NCBI GenBank assembly: GCA_017416325.1
Contig: JAFQCV010000009.1
Coordinates: forward strand, 1-64,000
DNA from: Oscillospiraceae bacterium
Lineage (GTDB): Bacteria; Bacillota; Clostridia; Oscillospirales; Oscillospiraceae
DNA length: 64,000 nucleotides
Direction of reading: 5' to 3'
How positions within the stretch are numbered: position 1 is the stretch's first letter; each line of letters starts with the position of its first letter. Under the pieces are notes generated by a model. That model worked only from the letters and a program-made list of their open reading frames with translations. It was not told the DNA's origin and made no database searches. Positions 49,374 to 58,422 of the stretch are shown piece after piece. The translations under genes and the position numbers were made by a program.

Positions 49374-50210
49374 TTACACGCCGATCATTTCGTGAACCAC
49401 GCGATCAGCCATTTTCACGGTGCCGGTCAAGACCAACATTCCGAAGATCAGTTCACCAACATATCCCCATACCATCGTGATCGCCGCAGCGGAAGCATCA
49501 TAGCTGGGCGGTGTTGCCGCAAACACAGAGAAGATGATGCAGGCCAATACGATGATTGCGCCTTCCAAACAGACTGCAGCATAGCTTTTCAAGAAGCTGA
49601 CGCCAACACTCTGGGTCGGCTCACCGGCAAACGAGGATAAGGGAATGGGGGCAATAGCTGTGTACATATACAGCTTGAAGAACCGTCCATATACGGTCAA
49701 AATCATAATGAAAGACAGCACCCACACGAACAAGCCACCGATCAAGGTGACTGCCCACAACGGGATTGATTCAAAGAATCCGCAGTTTTCGATTGCTGTG
49801 ATAATGTCCGCAGGAAGGACAGTTGGCTGCGGTGTTCCAAATCCTGCAGCACCCATAATTTTGGAAATGACACCTTGCACAATGGATAGCAGCGCCATCA
49901 TCAATTCCAAGCCATGGGTAATCAGTCCTTTCGCAAGGGCGAAACGGACAAAGACTTTCAGCGCAGCTTCCGGGCGTTTGAGATCCGCAAAACTGCCGCA
50001 GGTTTTTACAACACCGATAACAAAAAACAGCACCAGCAGCGCATAACCGATTGCCTGCAAAGTGCCGTGGATACTTGTGGCGATGTTCCATAAGGCACCG
50101 CCTCTGAAAACTTCTGGACTCTGGGTGAGAAGCGCCCAGATTTCTGCTAACTTTTCATCCCAGGTAGCCAGAGCGTTTTCCAGGTTTTGAACTACCCAGT
50201 TATCAGACAC
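49374..50210 (-). CDS. VirB6/TrbL-like conjugation membrane protein
   Basis: A 278-residue polytopic protein with six hydrophobic segments (~40-68, ~85-118, ~150-180, ~215-240, ~250-270 etc.) and a central GxxxPxVLPADIITAIENCG loop. Typical of the VirB6-like channel component in CTn elements. GTG start after GGAGGTGTTTAA. Confidence 0.8.
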   Translation of the reverse strand: MSDNWVVQNLENALATWDEKLAEIWALLTQSPEVFRGGALWNIATSIHGTLQAIGYALLVLFFVIGVVKTCGSFADLKRPEAALKVFVRFALAKGLITHGLELMMALLSIVQGVISKIMGAAGFGTPQPTVLPADIITAIENCGFFESIPLWAVTLIGGLFVWVLSFIMILTVYGRFFKLYMYTAIAPIPLSSFAGEPTQSVGVSFLKSYAAVCLEGAIIVLACIIFSVFAATPPSYDASAAAITMVWGYVGELIFGMLVLTGTVKMADRVVHEMIGV

Positions 50211-50282
50211 TTAAACACCTCCTATAAGGGGTGGAGCCTCCCTTGGCAGGAGGCTCCATGGATTTACCGGACTTGCCACCGA

Positions 50283-50648
50283 TTAACCGGTGATGAGGGT
50301 CAGGATTTCCTTAGCGAAGGTGATGACGATGCCGCCAGCCAGAGTGAGGAAACCGTTGGAGCGCTGAGAGGGGTCGTGGGACTGCAGGGACAGGCCAACC
50401 TGGACAATGCCCCAACCCAGCAGGATCAGACCAACGGCACGGATGAGGCCGAAGATGAAGTCGGACAGATTGTTGACAACGGTGAGGGGGTCGCCGGTGC
50501 CAGCGGCAAAGGCGGTGGTTGCCATGGTGCCCATGAGCATCACGCACACAACGGCAGCGGCATAGCGGCGGAAACCACGCTTAGCCTTGGTTTCCAGGTT
50601 CTCATTCTTCTGGGCGGGGATCAGTTCGTTCTTCTTAGTGGTTTTCAT
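50283..50648 (-). CDS. Maff2-family/pilin-like membrane protein
   Basis: A 121-residue protein: Lys-rich N-terminus, signal-like helix (~35-55, AAAVVCVMLMGTMATTAFAAG, with AFA-A cleavage-type end), then two helices (LSDFIFGLIRAVGLILLGWGIVQVGLSL; FLTLAGGIVITFAKEIL), the VirB2 pilin layout of Maff2 proteins. ATG at 50648 after GGAGG. Confidence 0.82.
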   Translation of the reverse strand: MKTTKKNELIPAQKNENLETKAKRGFRRYAAAVVCVMLMGTMATTAFAAGTGDPLTVVNNLSDFIFGLIRAVGLILLGWGIVQVGLSLQSHDPSQRSNGFLTLAGGIVITFAKEILTLITG

Positions 50649-50649
50649 T

Positions 50650-52455
50650 TCAGTTACCTCCAGTATTGATGTTGAAATATTCTTCAAGCTCTTCTTCGCA
50701 GAACAGCACGAAGTTGTGATCGTCCACTTTCATTTCCGCAGCCTGCTTGATGAATTCGGGAGAGAATGTGACCGTAGCAAAGCTACGGGTATCCTCGCCG
50801 TGCTTGAAAGCCGGTGCGCCGCCGTCAGTGGTATAGCGGACATTGGGATGTTTCAAAATGTCATACTTGAAATCCCGGATGGGGCGTTCACCACGGATAA
50901 AAAGAAGCGCATACTGGTTGTCCAGCATACGCACTTCATCCGGTGTCATCAGTTCACGCCCGGAAACTTGATAGTTGGTAGAGTAGCTACCGTTACGGCC
51001 ACGGGACTGACCGTAGGTGTTTGTGTCGATGGTTTCCTTGCCCAGCAATTCGCTGACATACTTATGGCTGGACTGCTCATTACCACCCAAGTAGAGAAAT
51101 TCATCGCAGTTACCCACGATGGATTCCCACTGCTTTTCAAACAATGCTTTCAGCTGCGCCATGTTCTGAATGATGATGGAAACAGAGATTTCTCTGCTTC
51201 GCATGGTTGCCAGCAGCTTGTCGAACTCGTCGGGCAATGCGACATTGGCAAACTCGTCCATCAAGAAATGCACATGGACTGGCAATCTGCCGCCGTGGAT
51301 TTGATCGGCTTGGTAGTAAAGCTGTTGGAACAGCTGGGTGTAGAGCATACCGACAATGAAGTTAAAGGAACTGTCATTGTCCGGGATAACCGCAAAGATG
51401 ACGGTCTTTTTCTCACCAATACTCCAAAGATCCATTTCGTCCGTCTGGGTAATACCCGCCAGGGATTCCAGATTGAACTTTTCCAATCTTGCCACAAGGG
51501 TGATCTGAATGGATTTTAATGTCTTGGCAGAGCCGGATCTGTAGTTCCGGTAATACTTCAAGGCGATGTGATCGGGGTTCTTCATCTCCAACCGGTCAAA
51601 CAGTTCATCCAGCGGAGAATGGAAATCCTCCATATCCTCCCGGACTTCACCGGCACGAATCATTTCCATGACCATGGGGAAGTTCTGCTCATCCTCCGGT
51701 GCTTCATAGTGGAGGTAGAACACAAGAGCAAGAAGTAGCATAGATGCCGCTTGATCCCAGAACGGGTCTTGGGATTGGCTTCCCTTGGGGGTGGTGTTCT
51801 TGAACAGGTTGGTCACAAGCCGCTGAATATCGTTGTCGGTTTTCAAATACACAAAGGGGTTGTAACAGTGACTTTTCTCCATGTTGATAAGGTCAATGAC
51901 CTTTACATCATGGGTCTTGGAAAGGTGTTCTCCGCAGTCACGCAGCATTTCACCTTTGGGGTCCAGCACCACATAGCTGCAGTCGGCGTTCATAAGGTTC
52001 GGCTTGGCATAGAACCGGGTTTTACCTGCACCGGAACCGCCGCAGACAAGTACATTCAAGTTGCGCCGGTGCTTTCTGCCGTCCATACCAATCGACACAT
52101 TTTGGGTTAGGATCTTGTTGTGTGCCCAATTCTTATCTGCGTATTTCCTGTTGACTACATGCGCTATGCCCCAGCGCGCAGAACCATGCTCTTCCCGTCG
52201 CCGGTAGTTCCGGTCATTGGAAATGTAGATTCCAAGGCCGACACCGTAAGCCAGTAGCAAAATGAGGACAGCACGGGTGCTGTCCTCACAAAGCTGAATA
52301 TTGAACGGGTTATTCATCACACTGCCGAAGTTGGCAATCAACCCCGGCAGTCCCTCGCTCAAATAGGGGGCGATGAGCAAAGCAAGCCAAACAACAGGAA
52401 TAATGCCGCAGAGGTAAAGAATGATATTTGTCCGTGAGAGTTTATCTTGCCTCAT
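50650..52455 (-). CDS. virD4: VirD4/TraG-type coupling protein
   Basis: A 601-residue coupling ATPase: two N-terminal membrane helices (~12-32, ~55-85), Walker A CGGSGAGKTRFYAKPN, YVVLDPKGE, FLMDEFANVALPDEF (Walker B) and IIIQNMAQLKALFEKQW. Brings the relaxase-DNA complex to the channel. The ATG at 52455 overlaps the small gene's stop codon region (CATGAGGC); a longer in-frame start at 52494 would enter that gene. Confidence 0.95.
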   Translation of the reverse strand: MRQDKLSRTNIILYLCGIIPVVWLALLIAPYLSEGLPGLIANFGSVMNNPFNIQLCEDSTRAVLILLLAYGVGLGIYISNDRNYRRREEHGSARWGIAHVVNRKYADKNWAHNKILTQNVSIGMDGRKHRRNLNVLVCGGSGAGKTRFYAKPNLMNADCSYVVLDPKGEMLRDCGEHLSKTHDVKVIDLINMEKSHCYNPFVYLKTDNDIQRLVTNLFKNTTPKGSQSQDPFWDQAASMLLLALVFYLHYEAPEDEQNFPMVMEMIRAGEVREDMEDFHSPLDELFDRLEMKNPDHIALKYYRNYRSGSAKTLKSIQITLVARLEKFNLESLAGITQTDEMDLWSIGEKKTVIFAVIPDNDSSFNFIVGMLYTQLFQQLYYQADQIHGGRLPVHVHFLMDEFANVALPDEFDKLLATMRSREISVSIIIQNMAQLKALFEKQWESIVGNCDEFLYLGGNEQSSHKYVSELLGKETIDTNTYGQSRGRNGSYSTNYQVSGRELMTPDEVRMLDNQYALLFIRGERPIRDFKYDILKHPNVRYTTDGGAPAFKHGEDTRSFATVTFSPEFIKQAAEMKVDDHNFVLFCEEELEEYFNINTGGN

Positions 52456-52633
52456 GGCTCGTCCTACCGAAGCGTTTTTTCTTGGGGGCATCAATGACCT
52501 TAATCAAAAGGTCGTTTACATCCTCGGTGGGTTTCTCATCACGAATCAGATCGTTTCGGAAGTCTGCCAGACCGTTCACCAAAAGCCGGTGTTCAAAATC
52601 TGACAGTTCCACAACTCGTTTTTCCTCTGCCAT
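52442..52633 (-). CDS. Small conjugation-module protein, paralogue of 43917-44084
   Basis: A 63-residue protein (KRVVELSDFEHRLLVNGLAD, FRNDLIRDEKPTEDVNDLLI). Same skeleton as the 55-residue product at 43917: EHRL, GL--FRN-LI, V--LLIK, with a longer basic tail. Overlaps the VirD4 start by 14 bases. Confidence 0.72.
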   Translation of the reverse strand: MAEEKRVVELSDFEHRLLVNGLADFRNDLIRDEKPTEDVNDLLIKVIDAPKKKRFGRTSHEAR

Positions 52634-52645
52634 GGCTGCTACCTC

Positions 52646-53536
52646 TTAGCGGGCCTCGCCGCTGCGTTCCTTCTGTCCTTTTTCCAGAACCTTGGACATA
52701 TCCATGGAAATCTGATTGGCACAGTCCCGAACTTTTGCAAGCTCCCCTCGGATGCCCTGCGCATCCATTTCACGAATAGCACCAGGTGCCACCTTAAAAT
52801 TAAAGCTTTGCGTATCCACACCGTAGCGCTTGCACAGAGTATATGCGGTGCAGTAGGCGGTAAAAGAAGCACCCCTGCGGCTGTCGGCATCGCCCTTTGC
52901 AAGCTGAGCCTGGGTCAGCGCCTGGGTCAAATACCGGAAGATGTCATGGCCTTCCATACCCTGCCGTACATAGATCTTCTGATCGTTGGTATTAAACAAG
53001 GCACCGGCATCGGAGGGAATATTCGTGCTGATCTCCACTTCACAGGGGGCGCTGTTTAGCAACGCCTTCAGTAGCAGGCGCATATCGTGGTGTACCTGGG
53101 CAGGCTTCACCTTAGAGGAAGTTTGGGAAATATCAAATACTCGCTTGACATTGTAGTTGACACCCATGCTGCCATCCTCCCGCTGGAACTCTTCACCGGG
53201 TTCCAGGATCTTGATATGATCCTCACCCTTGCGGACATAGGTGCGGTTCTGCTTCCAGGTGTCGAAGTCTGCCAACTTGGTAGCTTCGGGCATTTGGGCA
53301 GTAATCAGCAGGATGTTGCCCACAGAATAACGGTCAAACCGTGCCATCACATCCAAGCCAGTCTTGAACAGCGCTCCGTCTTGGGTCATAGCTTCTGCGG
53401 TTTCGTCAATCATGTTGTAGACCAGCTGGCGCTCTGCCTGCTTTTTCTCTGCCCAAGCCTGCTTGTCCACGGGTGTAAAGGATTTGCTTTGATTTTCTGT
53501 TGCTGCAGAGGCAAAAATAGAATCGTAGTTTTCCAT
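52646..53536 (-). CDS. ArdC-like DNA-protection protein
   Basis: A 296-residue protein: the N-terminal ArdC domain is recognisable (FDRYSVGNILLITAQMPEATKLADFDTWKQNRTYVRKGEDHIKI) followed by a second helical domain. ArdC proteins bind single-stranded DNA and protect incoming DNA against restriction. AAAAGGAGCG precedes the ATG. Confidence 0.8.
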   Translation of the reverse strand: MENYDSIFASAATENQSKSFTPVDKQAWAEKKQAERQLVYNMIDETAEAMTQDGALFKTGLDVMARFDRYSVGNILLITAQMPEATKLADFDTWKQNRTYVRKGEDHIKILEPGEEFQREDGSMGVNYNVKRVFDISQTSSKVKPAQVHHDMRLLLKALLNSAPCEVEISTNIPSDAGALFNTNDQKIYVRQGMEGHDIFRYLTQALTQAQLAKGDADSRRGASFTAYCTAYTLCKRYGVDTQSFNFKVAPGAIREMDAQGIRGELAKVRDCANQISMDMSKVLEKGQKERSGEAR

Positions 53537-53538
53537 GG

Positions 53539-54351
53539 TTATCGCTCCTTTTGAGTTTTAGATTTGTGTTTGCGCTGCTTGCCCTTCGATTTGCCGGGGT
53601 TTTGGTGTTGAGGGCCTGCATTGCGGGTCTTGCTTTTGGTTTTATCCTTCGGGGGATGATCTGCCGTCTGACTCTGCTCAGCACGAATCTGCTTCAGTTC
53701 TTCACGAACAGAAGGGCGTGGATCAAGAGTACCCCTGGTAGTTCCCTCTCTGGTTGCGGAGGTAGGCTCGGACTGACGGGATTTCGCCACCCGGCCATCC
53801 GTAGGGTTTTCAGTCTGCTGCTCCGGTGCATTGGGCGGCTTTGCCATAAGCTGATCCAAGAAAGCATCCGTCCTTTCCTCAGTCTGCGTTCTTTCTGGTA
53901 TGGGGATTTCCCCGTCCTTTTTCGTCTGTGCCTGCTCCTGCCGCTGGCGCTCGATCTCACTTCTGACCTCGCCCACATCGACAGTTGCCAGCTTGAACCG
54001 TTCAAAGATGCGGTTGATCTTGGAAGCATCTTCTGCCCGGACCATAATATCGGTCAGTCCGTCGCCTGCATCTTTGTCTTTCAAGACGCAGTAGAGGACA
54101 CCGTATTTCTTGGCCTCCTTGCAGAACAGCTGCAGTTCTGAATCTTTTACCGCAAATACCTTCAGCGGTTTTTCGCTTCGCAGCATATTGGTCAGTCGGG
54201 TCTTGCCCTTGGTTTTCTTTTGGTCCTTCAGAATGGCGTAAATCATCATCGCCAATTCCTTTGCACCTGCGCCGGTGATCTTAGCGGCAACTTCAACGCC
54301 ATTGAGTGACATTTTGACGATCTGTTCCGCTGCGTCGCCTGCTGTGTTCAT
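53539..54351 (-). CDS. PcfB-like (DUF3801) protein
   Basis: A 270-residue protein. The N-terminal ~135 residues carry MSLNGVEVAAKITGAGAKEL and GKTRLTNMLRSEKPLKVFAV, as in PcfB/DUF3801; the C-terminal half is a disordered Lys/Gln/Pro/Thr-rich tail ending basic. ATG at 54351 lies inside the relaxase 3' end (59-base overlap). Probably an adaptor linking relaxosome and coupling protein (PcfB role by family). Confidence 0.78.
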   Translation of the reverse strand: MNTAGDAAEQIVKMSLNGVEVAAKITGAGAKELAMMIYAILKDQKKTKGKTRLTNMLRSEKPLKVFAVKDSELQLFCKEAKKYGVLYCVLKDKDAGDGLTDIMVRAEDASKINRIFERFKLATVDVGEVRSEIERQRQEQAQTKKDGEIPIPERTQTEERTDAFLDQLMAKPPNAPEQQTENPTDGRVAKSRQSEPTSATREGTTRGTLDPRPSVREELKQIRAEQSQTADHPPKDKTKSKTRNAGPQHQNPGKSKGKQRKHKSKTQKER

Positions 54352-55723
54352 ACTGGTTTTTCTCCTTTCTTTCGGAAGTGTCTTGTTCGATGATTGCTTC
54401 CAGACCCGCCTTGACAAGTCCGGAACGCTCCGCTATGGAATCACATAATTTCACCTCCTTGCGAAGTTTGATTAGCTCATCCGTCAGTGCAGAAATTTTC
54501 TCTTTTGTGGCTTCGATCTCTGCAGCATCGCCTTTTCGGGTGATGCGCTTCAAAGCATTTCGCAAGTCTTTGCGCTGATCGGTTAGAACTTCAATTTGTG
54601 TATCTGCATACTGCTTCCGGTCTGCTAAATCAGCGGCGGTTTCAATCTTGTACTTGCCAAGAAAGCGGGTTTCCGCAATTCGTTTGTCCAGTTGAATGAT
54701 GTCCTCACGCAAAACACCCAGCACCTTTTTCGTAGATGCTGGGTGTTTGACTATGATCTTCAGCCGGTAGCAGTAGTAGAAATAAAGTGCCCGAAGGCCG
54801 GTTGCCTTCTTGTGCTTCTTATAGTTACCACGGTAGCGATACCTACCCAAGCGGCGGTTTTCAGCTTCCGGGAATGGGATGCGTTTTCGCATATTGCGTA
54901 GTATCCGCTGTGTGATGCCATCAAAGGTGTATTCTTCTCCAAGGCGGTCCATACGAACACCTTTCTTGGCACCGGGCGGCAATGCTACCGGATGCGCCAG
55001 AGGTTGTCCGTTTTCTTTGAGCCGCTTGAAGGTGTATCCCATCTGTTCCATGACTTTGTAGAAGTCACGCATGGTTGTGGATGCAAGAATTGCCCGGTCA
55101 ATATCGGCCTTGACAATATCACGATAAGTGGGTTTGCCATGCTTATTGGCAGACCACTCCGCATAGCTCTTGCCGTTCCATTGGGGGTCCTTTATGACAG
55201 ACAGATGATGCTCTTTACATAGCCGGTCTGACACTTCCCGCATTCGGGCATAGTCCGGTTTGCGGTTGCTGAACTTTCTGCCATCCACAGAGGAAACAGA
55301 ATTAATGACAAAATGATTGTGGTAATGGTCTGTGTTCAAGTGGGTGGCAACTACCACCTCGAACCGATCTCCCCATAATTCTTTTGCCAACTCGACACCG
55401 ATCCTGTGGGCGGTATCCGCATCTACTTCACCGGCACGGAAGGACTGGTAGCCGTGGTAGCAGGTACGGCCATCCATTTTTCCAAAGCAGCGTTTGGTTT
55501 CCATGAACTGTTCCTTGGCGTGGGGGATTTGGCAGTTCACACCGGACACATACATCCGCTTTTCGGTTTTCAGATCGTCAGCTGTGTACTCCACAACATT
55601 GTCGATGGCATGGAGTGCAGCAGTTTCCTCCCGACTTTCCTCGGAAGTTTTTTCGGGGTTGATGGCATACTCGATTACTCCATCCGGGTTGCCCGTGATG
55701 GGCCAAATTGATGTGACTGCCAA
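54293..55723 (-). CDS. Relaxase (MobP-type, MobA/VirD2-like)
   Basis: A 476-residue relaxase: motif I around CYHGYQSF (Tyr candidates), motif III THLNTDHYHNHFVINSV (HxDxxHNH) and basic region to ~300, then a long coiled coil (~320-450). Nicks oriT and pilots the strand. Start is a TTG with AAAGGAG upstream. The 3' end overlaps the PcfB-like gene by 59 bases. Confidence 0.92.
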   Translation of the reverse strand: MAVTSIWPITGNPDGVIEYAINPEKTSEESREETAALHAIDNVVEYTADDLKTEKRMYVSGVNCQIPHAKEQFMETKRCFGKMDGRTCYHGYQSFRAGEVDADTAHRIGVELAKELWGDRFEVVVATHLNTDHYHNHFVINSVSSVDGRKFSNRKPDYARMREVSDRLCKEHHLSVIKDPQWNGKSYAEWSANKHGKPTYRDIVKADIDRAILASTTMRDFYKVMEQMGYTFKRLKENGQPLAHPVALPPGAKKGVRMDRLGEEYTFDGITQRILRNMRKRIPFPEAENRRLGRYRYRGNYKKHKKATGLRALYFYYCYRLKIIVKHPASTKKVLGVLREDIIQLDKRIAETRFLGKYKIETAADLADRKQYADTQIEVLTDQRKDLRNALKRITRKGDAAEIEATKEKISALTDELIKLRKEVKLCDSIAERSGLVKAGLEAIIEQDTSERKEKNQYEHSRRRSGTDRQNVTQWR

Positions 55724-55749
55724 ATGAGCTCCTTTCCGTCCTTACTTGA

Positions 55750-56100
55750 CTAATCTTTTTTCTTCCGCCTTGGAACAGGAACGGCGCTGTAGGCATCCGC
55801 AATCAGCTTTTCAACATCACGCAAATCTGCCATCGCCTTGCGAAGCTGGGGAACATCCAACAGTCCTCTGGCGTTGGCAATCGTCAAGATTTGGTCGATG
55901 TTGTTACCCACACGGCGAATCTCCCAAATCAACTTGTGGAGATCTGCAGGAGGGTTTTCCCGAATAGCAACACCTTGGATTGCGTTTCTGCAAAACTGTT
56001 CACGGGAAATACCGGCTTTTTTTACTTGCTCATTCAGTGCAGCAAGCTCGTCTGGAGAAAAGCGGATTTTGATTTCTTGGATTCTTTTCTTCATGTTCAT
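55750..56100 (-). CDS. mobC: MobC-like relaxosome protein
   Basis: A 116-residue protein: IQEIKIRFSPDELAALNEQVKKAG (ribbon-helix-helix-like start) and the MobC motif LIWEIRRVGNNIDQILTIAN. Assists relaxase at oriT. Directly upstream of the relaxase. Confidence 0.88.
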   Translation of the reverse strand: MNMKKRIQEIKIRFSPDELAALNEQVKKAGISREQFCRNAIQGVAIRENPPADLHKLIWEIRRVGNNIDQILTIANARGLLDVPQLRKAMADLRDVEKLIADAYSAVPVPRRKKKD

Positions 56101-56119
56101 CTATCCTTTTAGGCGGGGT

Positions 56120-56220
56120 ATCAGGGGTGCTAAACCCCGGACAAGCTGGATTGTGTCCCCACAATCCGTTGCTTGTAAAGGTAATGCCATGGGTATACTA
56201 CCCCTGGCCTCTGGTTTCAT
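56120..56220. other. Candidate origin of transfer (oriT)
   Basis: A 139-base gene-free stretch just upstream of mobC with hairpins GGGG-tgctaaa-CCCC (56124-56138) and GGATTGTG-tccc-CACAATCC (56148-56167), then GCTTGTAAAGGTAATGCC. Position beside mobC-relaxase and the 8-base inverted repeat before a likely nick region support oriT. Confidence 0.55.
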
Positions 56221-56239
56221 CTGTGGATGGATTCCATAC

Positions 56240-56746
56240 TTACTGAACAGCAGGCGTGGGTGCTTCCGCTGCAGGTTTCTTGGCACTCGTTGCCTTTAAG
56301 ATGGCACGGGCGAATTTTTCGATGGAACTCAGTGCGGCACGGGCATCGTCCAGCTGTTCTTCAGCATCTTCCATATACATGGACAGATGCAGCATCAGCT
56401 CGTCCAAACCCATGGGTTTGCCGTTTGCGCCAACCGGGTCCAGATCCTCATCTTCATCGTCCTCTTCCTCGTCGCAGATGCCGCAGATGGTGCAGTCGCC
56501 GCAGCAGAAGCACTCATCGTCCTCGTCATCTTCGTCCTCTTCAACGGGCGCAGGCTTACTGGCAGGTTTCTTCTCCAGCTCGGTAGCAGTGGTGATCAGA
56601 CCAACCATATCGGCATCAGTCAGCGGCAGAGCATCGGTGCAAAGCAGCATGGTTTCTGCCAGCACGGTTGCAGCATCCTCATTGGTTGCCTCAATGTGGA
56701 GAGTCTTGGTAAAGTGGATGTCCATTTCAATTTCAAACTTTCTCAT
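56240..56746 (-). CDS. Acidic protein with cysteine cluster
   Basis: A 168-residue protein: DpnD/PcfM-like N-terminus (KFEIEMDIHFTKTLHIEATN), then an acidic loop with CFCCGDCTICGIC (a six-Cys metal-binding cluster) inside EEDEDDEDD / EEEDDEDED stretches, and a helical C-terminus with Ala/Pro-rich tail. Function unknown. Confidence 0.65.
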   Translation of the reverse strand: MRKFEIEMDIHFTKTLHIEATNEDAATVLAETMLLCTDALPLTDADMVGLITTATELEKKPASKPAPVEEDEDDEDDECFCCGDCTICGICDEEEDDEDEDLDPVGANGKPMGLDELMLHLSMYMEDAEEQLDDARAALSSIEKFARAILKATSAKKPAAEAPTPAVQ

Positions 56747-56768
56747 GGTAAATTCTCCTTCATTATTT

Positions 56769-56951
56769 TTAGTAGTGTTCAGGTTTCTTGGGGGTAACGC
56801 CCTTGCGTTCCCACAGCCAATACTCGCGTATTTGGTTCATCTTTTCGTCCCACAGGGAGGCCTGAATGTACTTGGCTAAGAGTCTTGCGTTTTGTATGCG
56901 TTCCGCATAATTGGTGCAGTTCTTTTCTGCATGGTGCTTATCATCGTTCAT
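56769..56951 (-). CDS. Small conserved protein
   Basis: A 60-residue basic helical protein (NCTNYAERIQNARLLAKYIQ, WDEKMNQIREYWLWERKGVT). ATG overlaps the stop of the upstream DUF3846-like gene. Unknown function. Confidence 0.6.
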   Translation of the reverse strand: MNDDKHHAEKNCTNYAERIQNARLLAKYIQASLWDEKMNQIREYWLWERKGVTPKKPEHY

Positions 56952-57663
56952 AGGCCTTGTTTTTGTGCTTGGGGTTAAAAGCTTTGGCTGTGATAGACTG
57001 GCCTGCTCTGTGAAAGGACTGGGGGTATCTCAGTTCGGCAAGAACCTTTTTCAGTTGATCGGGAGGCAAACTCTCAAAAGAATCTCTTGCAGTTCGGCAA
57101 ATAAAGAACGGTCCTTGTATTGCCTCTACGCAATTAGGGCCTTTGAAAATGAGCCTGCTTGTTGTCATTCCCATTTCTCGTCCATAGCGGTTGAGGACCA
57201 TCCGGGTTGTTTCATCGCCGTACTGATGAAGGCCAATCATGCCGCCTGTAAGATCTTCAAAGCTTGCATCTGTGGCTTCAATATCTGCGATTTCGGCTTC
57301 TTCGCCTGCATTTACCAACACAACACGAATTTCTTCTTTTGTGTGAGCCTGGGTGGGGTCAAACGCAATCTTCACATACTCACTTCCGGGGTCAACATAG
57401 TAAAACCCCGGCTCCATGTGTTCCGAAGCAACAACTTCAATTACATCGGAAATGTAAATGTGCCGTTCTCGATATGGCCCCCGTTTTTCAAAGGTGTAGT
57501 AGCCATAAGAAAAATCTTCGTAGGATATGTGCCCCTCATAAACAAGGTCATAGAACTGCGCTTGAACTTGCTGTTTGCCGTTGTTCGTTTGGTGATCCAG
57601 CGGAGTAAACGCAAACCCCATAAAGTCCCGGTTTGCATTTATCTGATAAACCCTTACCTCCAT
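56941..57663 (-). CDS. YodL/DUF3846-like protein
   Basis: A 240-residue protein: N-terminal YodL-like part (VYQINANRDFMGFAFTPLDH), middle IYISDVIEVVAS, C-terminal DUF3846-like part (GPFFICRTARDSFESLPPDQ). The C-terminus echoes GPFLICDGSDQRIKSLSEID in the neighbouring 57703 product. Confidence 0.72.
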   Translation of the reverse strand: MEVRVYQINANRDFMGFAFTPLDHQTNNGKQQVQAQFYDLVYEGHISYEDFSYGYYTFEKRGPYRERHIYISDVIEVVASEHMEPGFYYVDPGSEYVKIAFDPTQAHTKEEIRVVLVNAGEEAEIADIEATDASFEDLTGGMIGLHQYGDETTRMVLNRYGREMGMTTSRLIFKGPNCVEAIQGPFFICRTARDSFESLPPDQLKKVLAELRYPQSFHRAGQSITAKAFNPKHKNKAYER

Positions 57664-57702
57664 GCACTTAACCTCCTTTCTTTAGGATTAAACAGCCGCA
57701 TG

Positions 57703-58422
57703 TTATCGGTCATTGCGGTCACGGCTGGGGCGGTAGGTTTCGACTTCGATATAACCAGCCTTTTCCGCAATTCGCTCCGGGTGATAATACTTGTCATGGA
57801 GCATGTGCCGGTCTATCTCTGATAGGCTTTTGATCCGCTGATCGCTACCGTCGCAGATAAGGAAGGGACCACGCATAATCAGCTGGATCTCCTTGCCGGG
57901 TTCCACCAAGTAGCATTTCTCGATCTTCCAACCGTCCTTGCCACCTTTTTCCGCAGCCATATAGCCTTCCAGTCGGACGCACACATCCGTTCCGTCCAGG
58001 GAAGAACCATAAATGGAATAGCCGCCCATGCCGGGGATGAACGCCTTGTTGTCGCTGGAAATCACATAGGTTCGGGAAGCTTCAGAATAGGGTTTCGTGA
58101 AGCTGTCCGGGGTGAACACCACATGACCAAGCAGGTGCTTGTCCTCCATTTTGCTTTCCTGGTTGTAGAAAGCAGAGGTCAGCTGCCCATAGGTCATTTC
58201 AGTTCGCTTGTCTGCAGATCGGAGCGCCCTATTGGTTTTCAGACCGACAGTTTGTGCATCCGCACGGCAAACAACGCAGATGTCGTTGCCGAAGGGATAG
58301 ATGATGTTGAACTCGCCACCGATTGCCTTATGCAATCCGGAGGGGATCGCATCAATGGTGACGGTTTTGGGATACTTCCCAGGTTCAAAGAGAAGCACCG
58401 TCGCTTTTTCGTTGTTACTCAT
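57703..58422 (-). CDS. DUF3846-like protein
   Basis: A 239-residue protein with VTIDAIPSGLHKAIGGEFNI and FGNDICVVCRADAQTVGLKTNRALR (DUF3846 signature) and a C-terminal GPFLIC segment shared with the previous gene's product. Overlaps the primase-like gene by 4 bases. Unknown role in the ICE. Confidence 0.75.
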   Translation of the reverse strand: MSNNEKATVLLFEPGKYPKTVTIDAIPSGLHKAIGGEFNIIYPFGNDICVVCRADAQTVGLKTNRALRSADKRTEMTYGQLTSAFYNQESKMEDKHLLGHVVFTPDSFTKPYSEASRTYVISSDNKAFIPGMGGYSIYGSSLDGTDVCVRLEGYMAAEKGGKDGWKIEKCYLVEPGKEIQLIMRGPFLICDGSDQRIKSLSEIDRHMLHDKYYHPERIAEKAGYIEVETYRPSRDRNDR

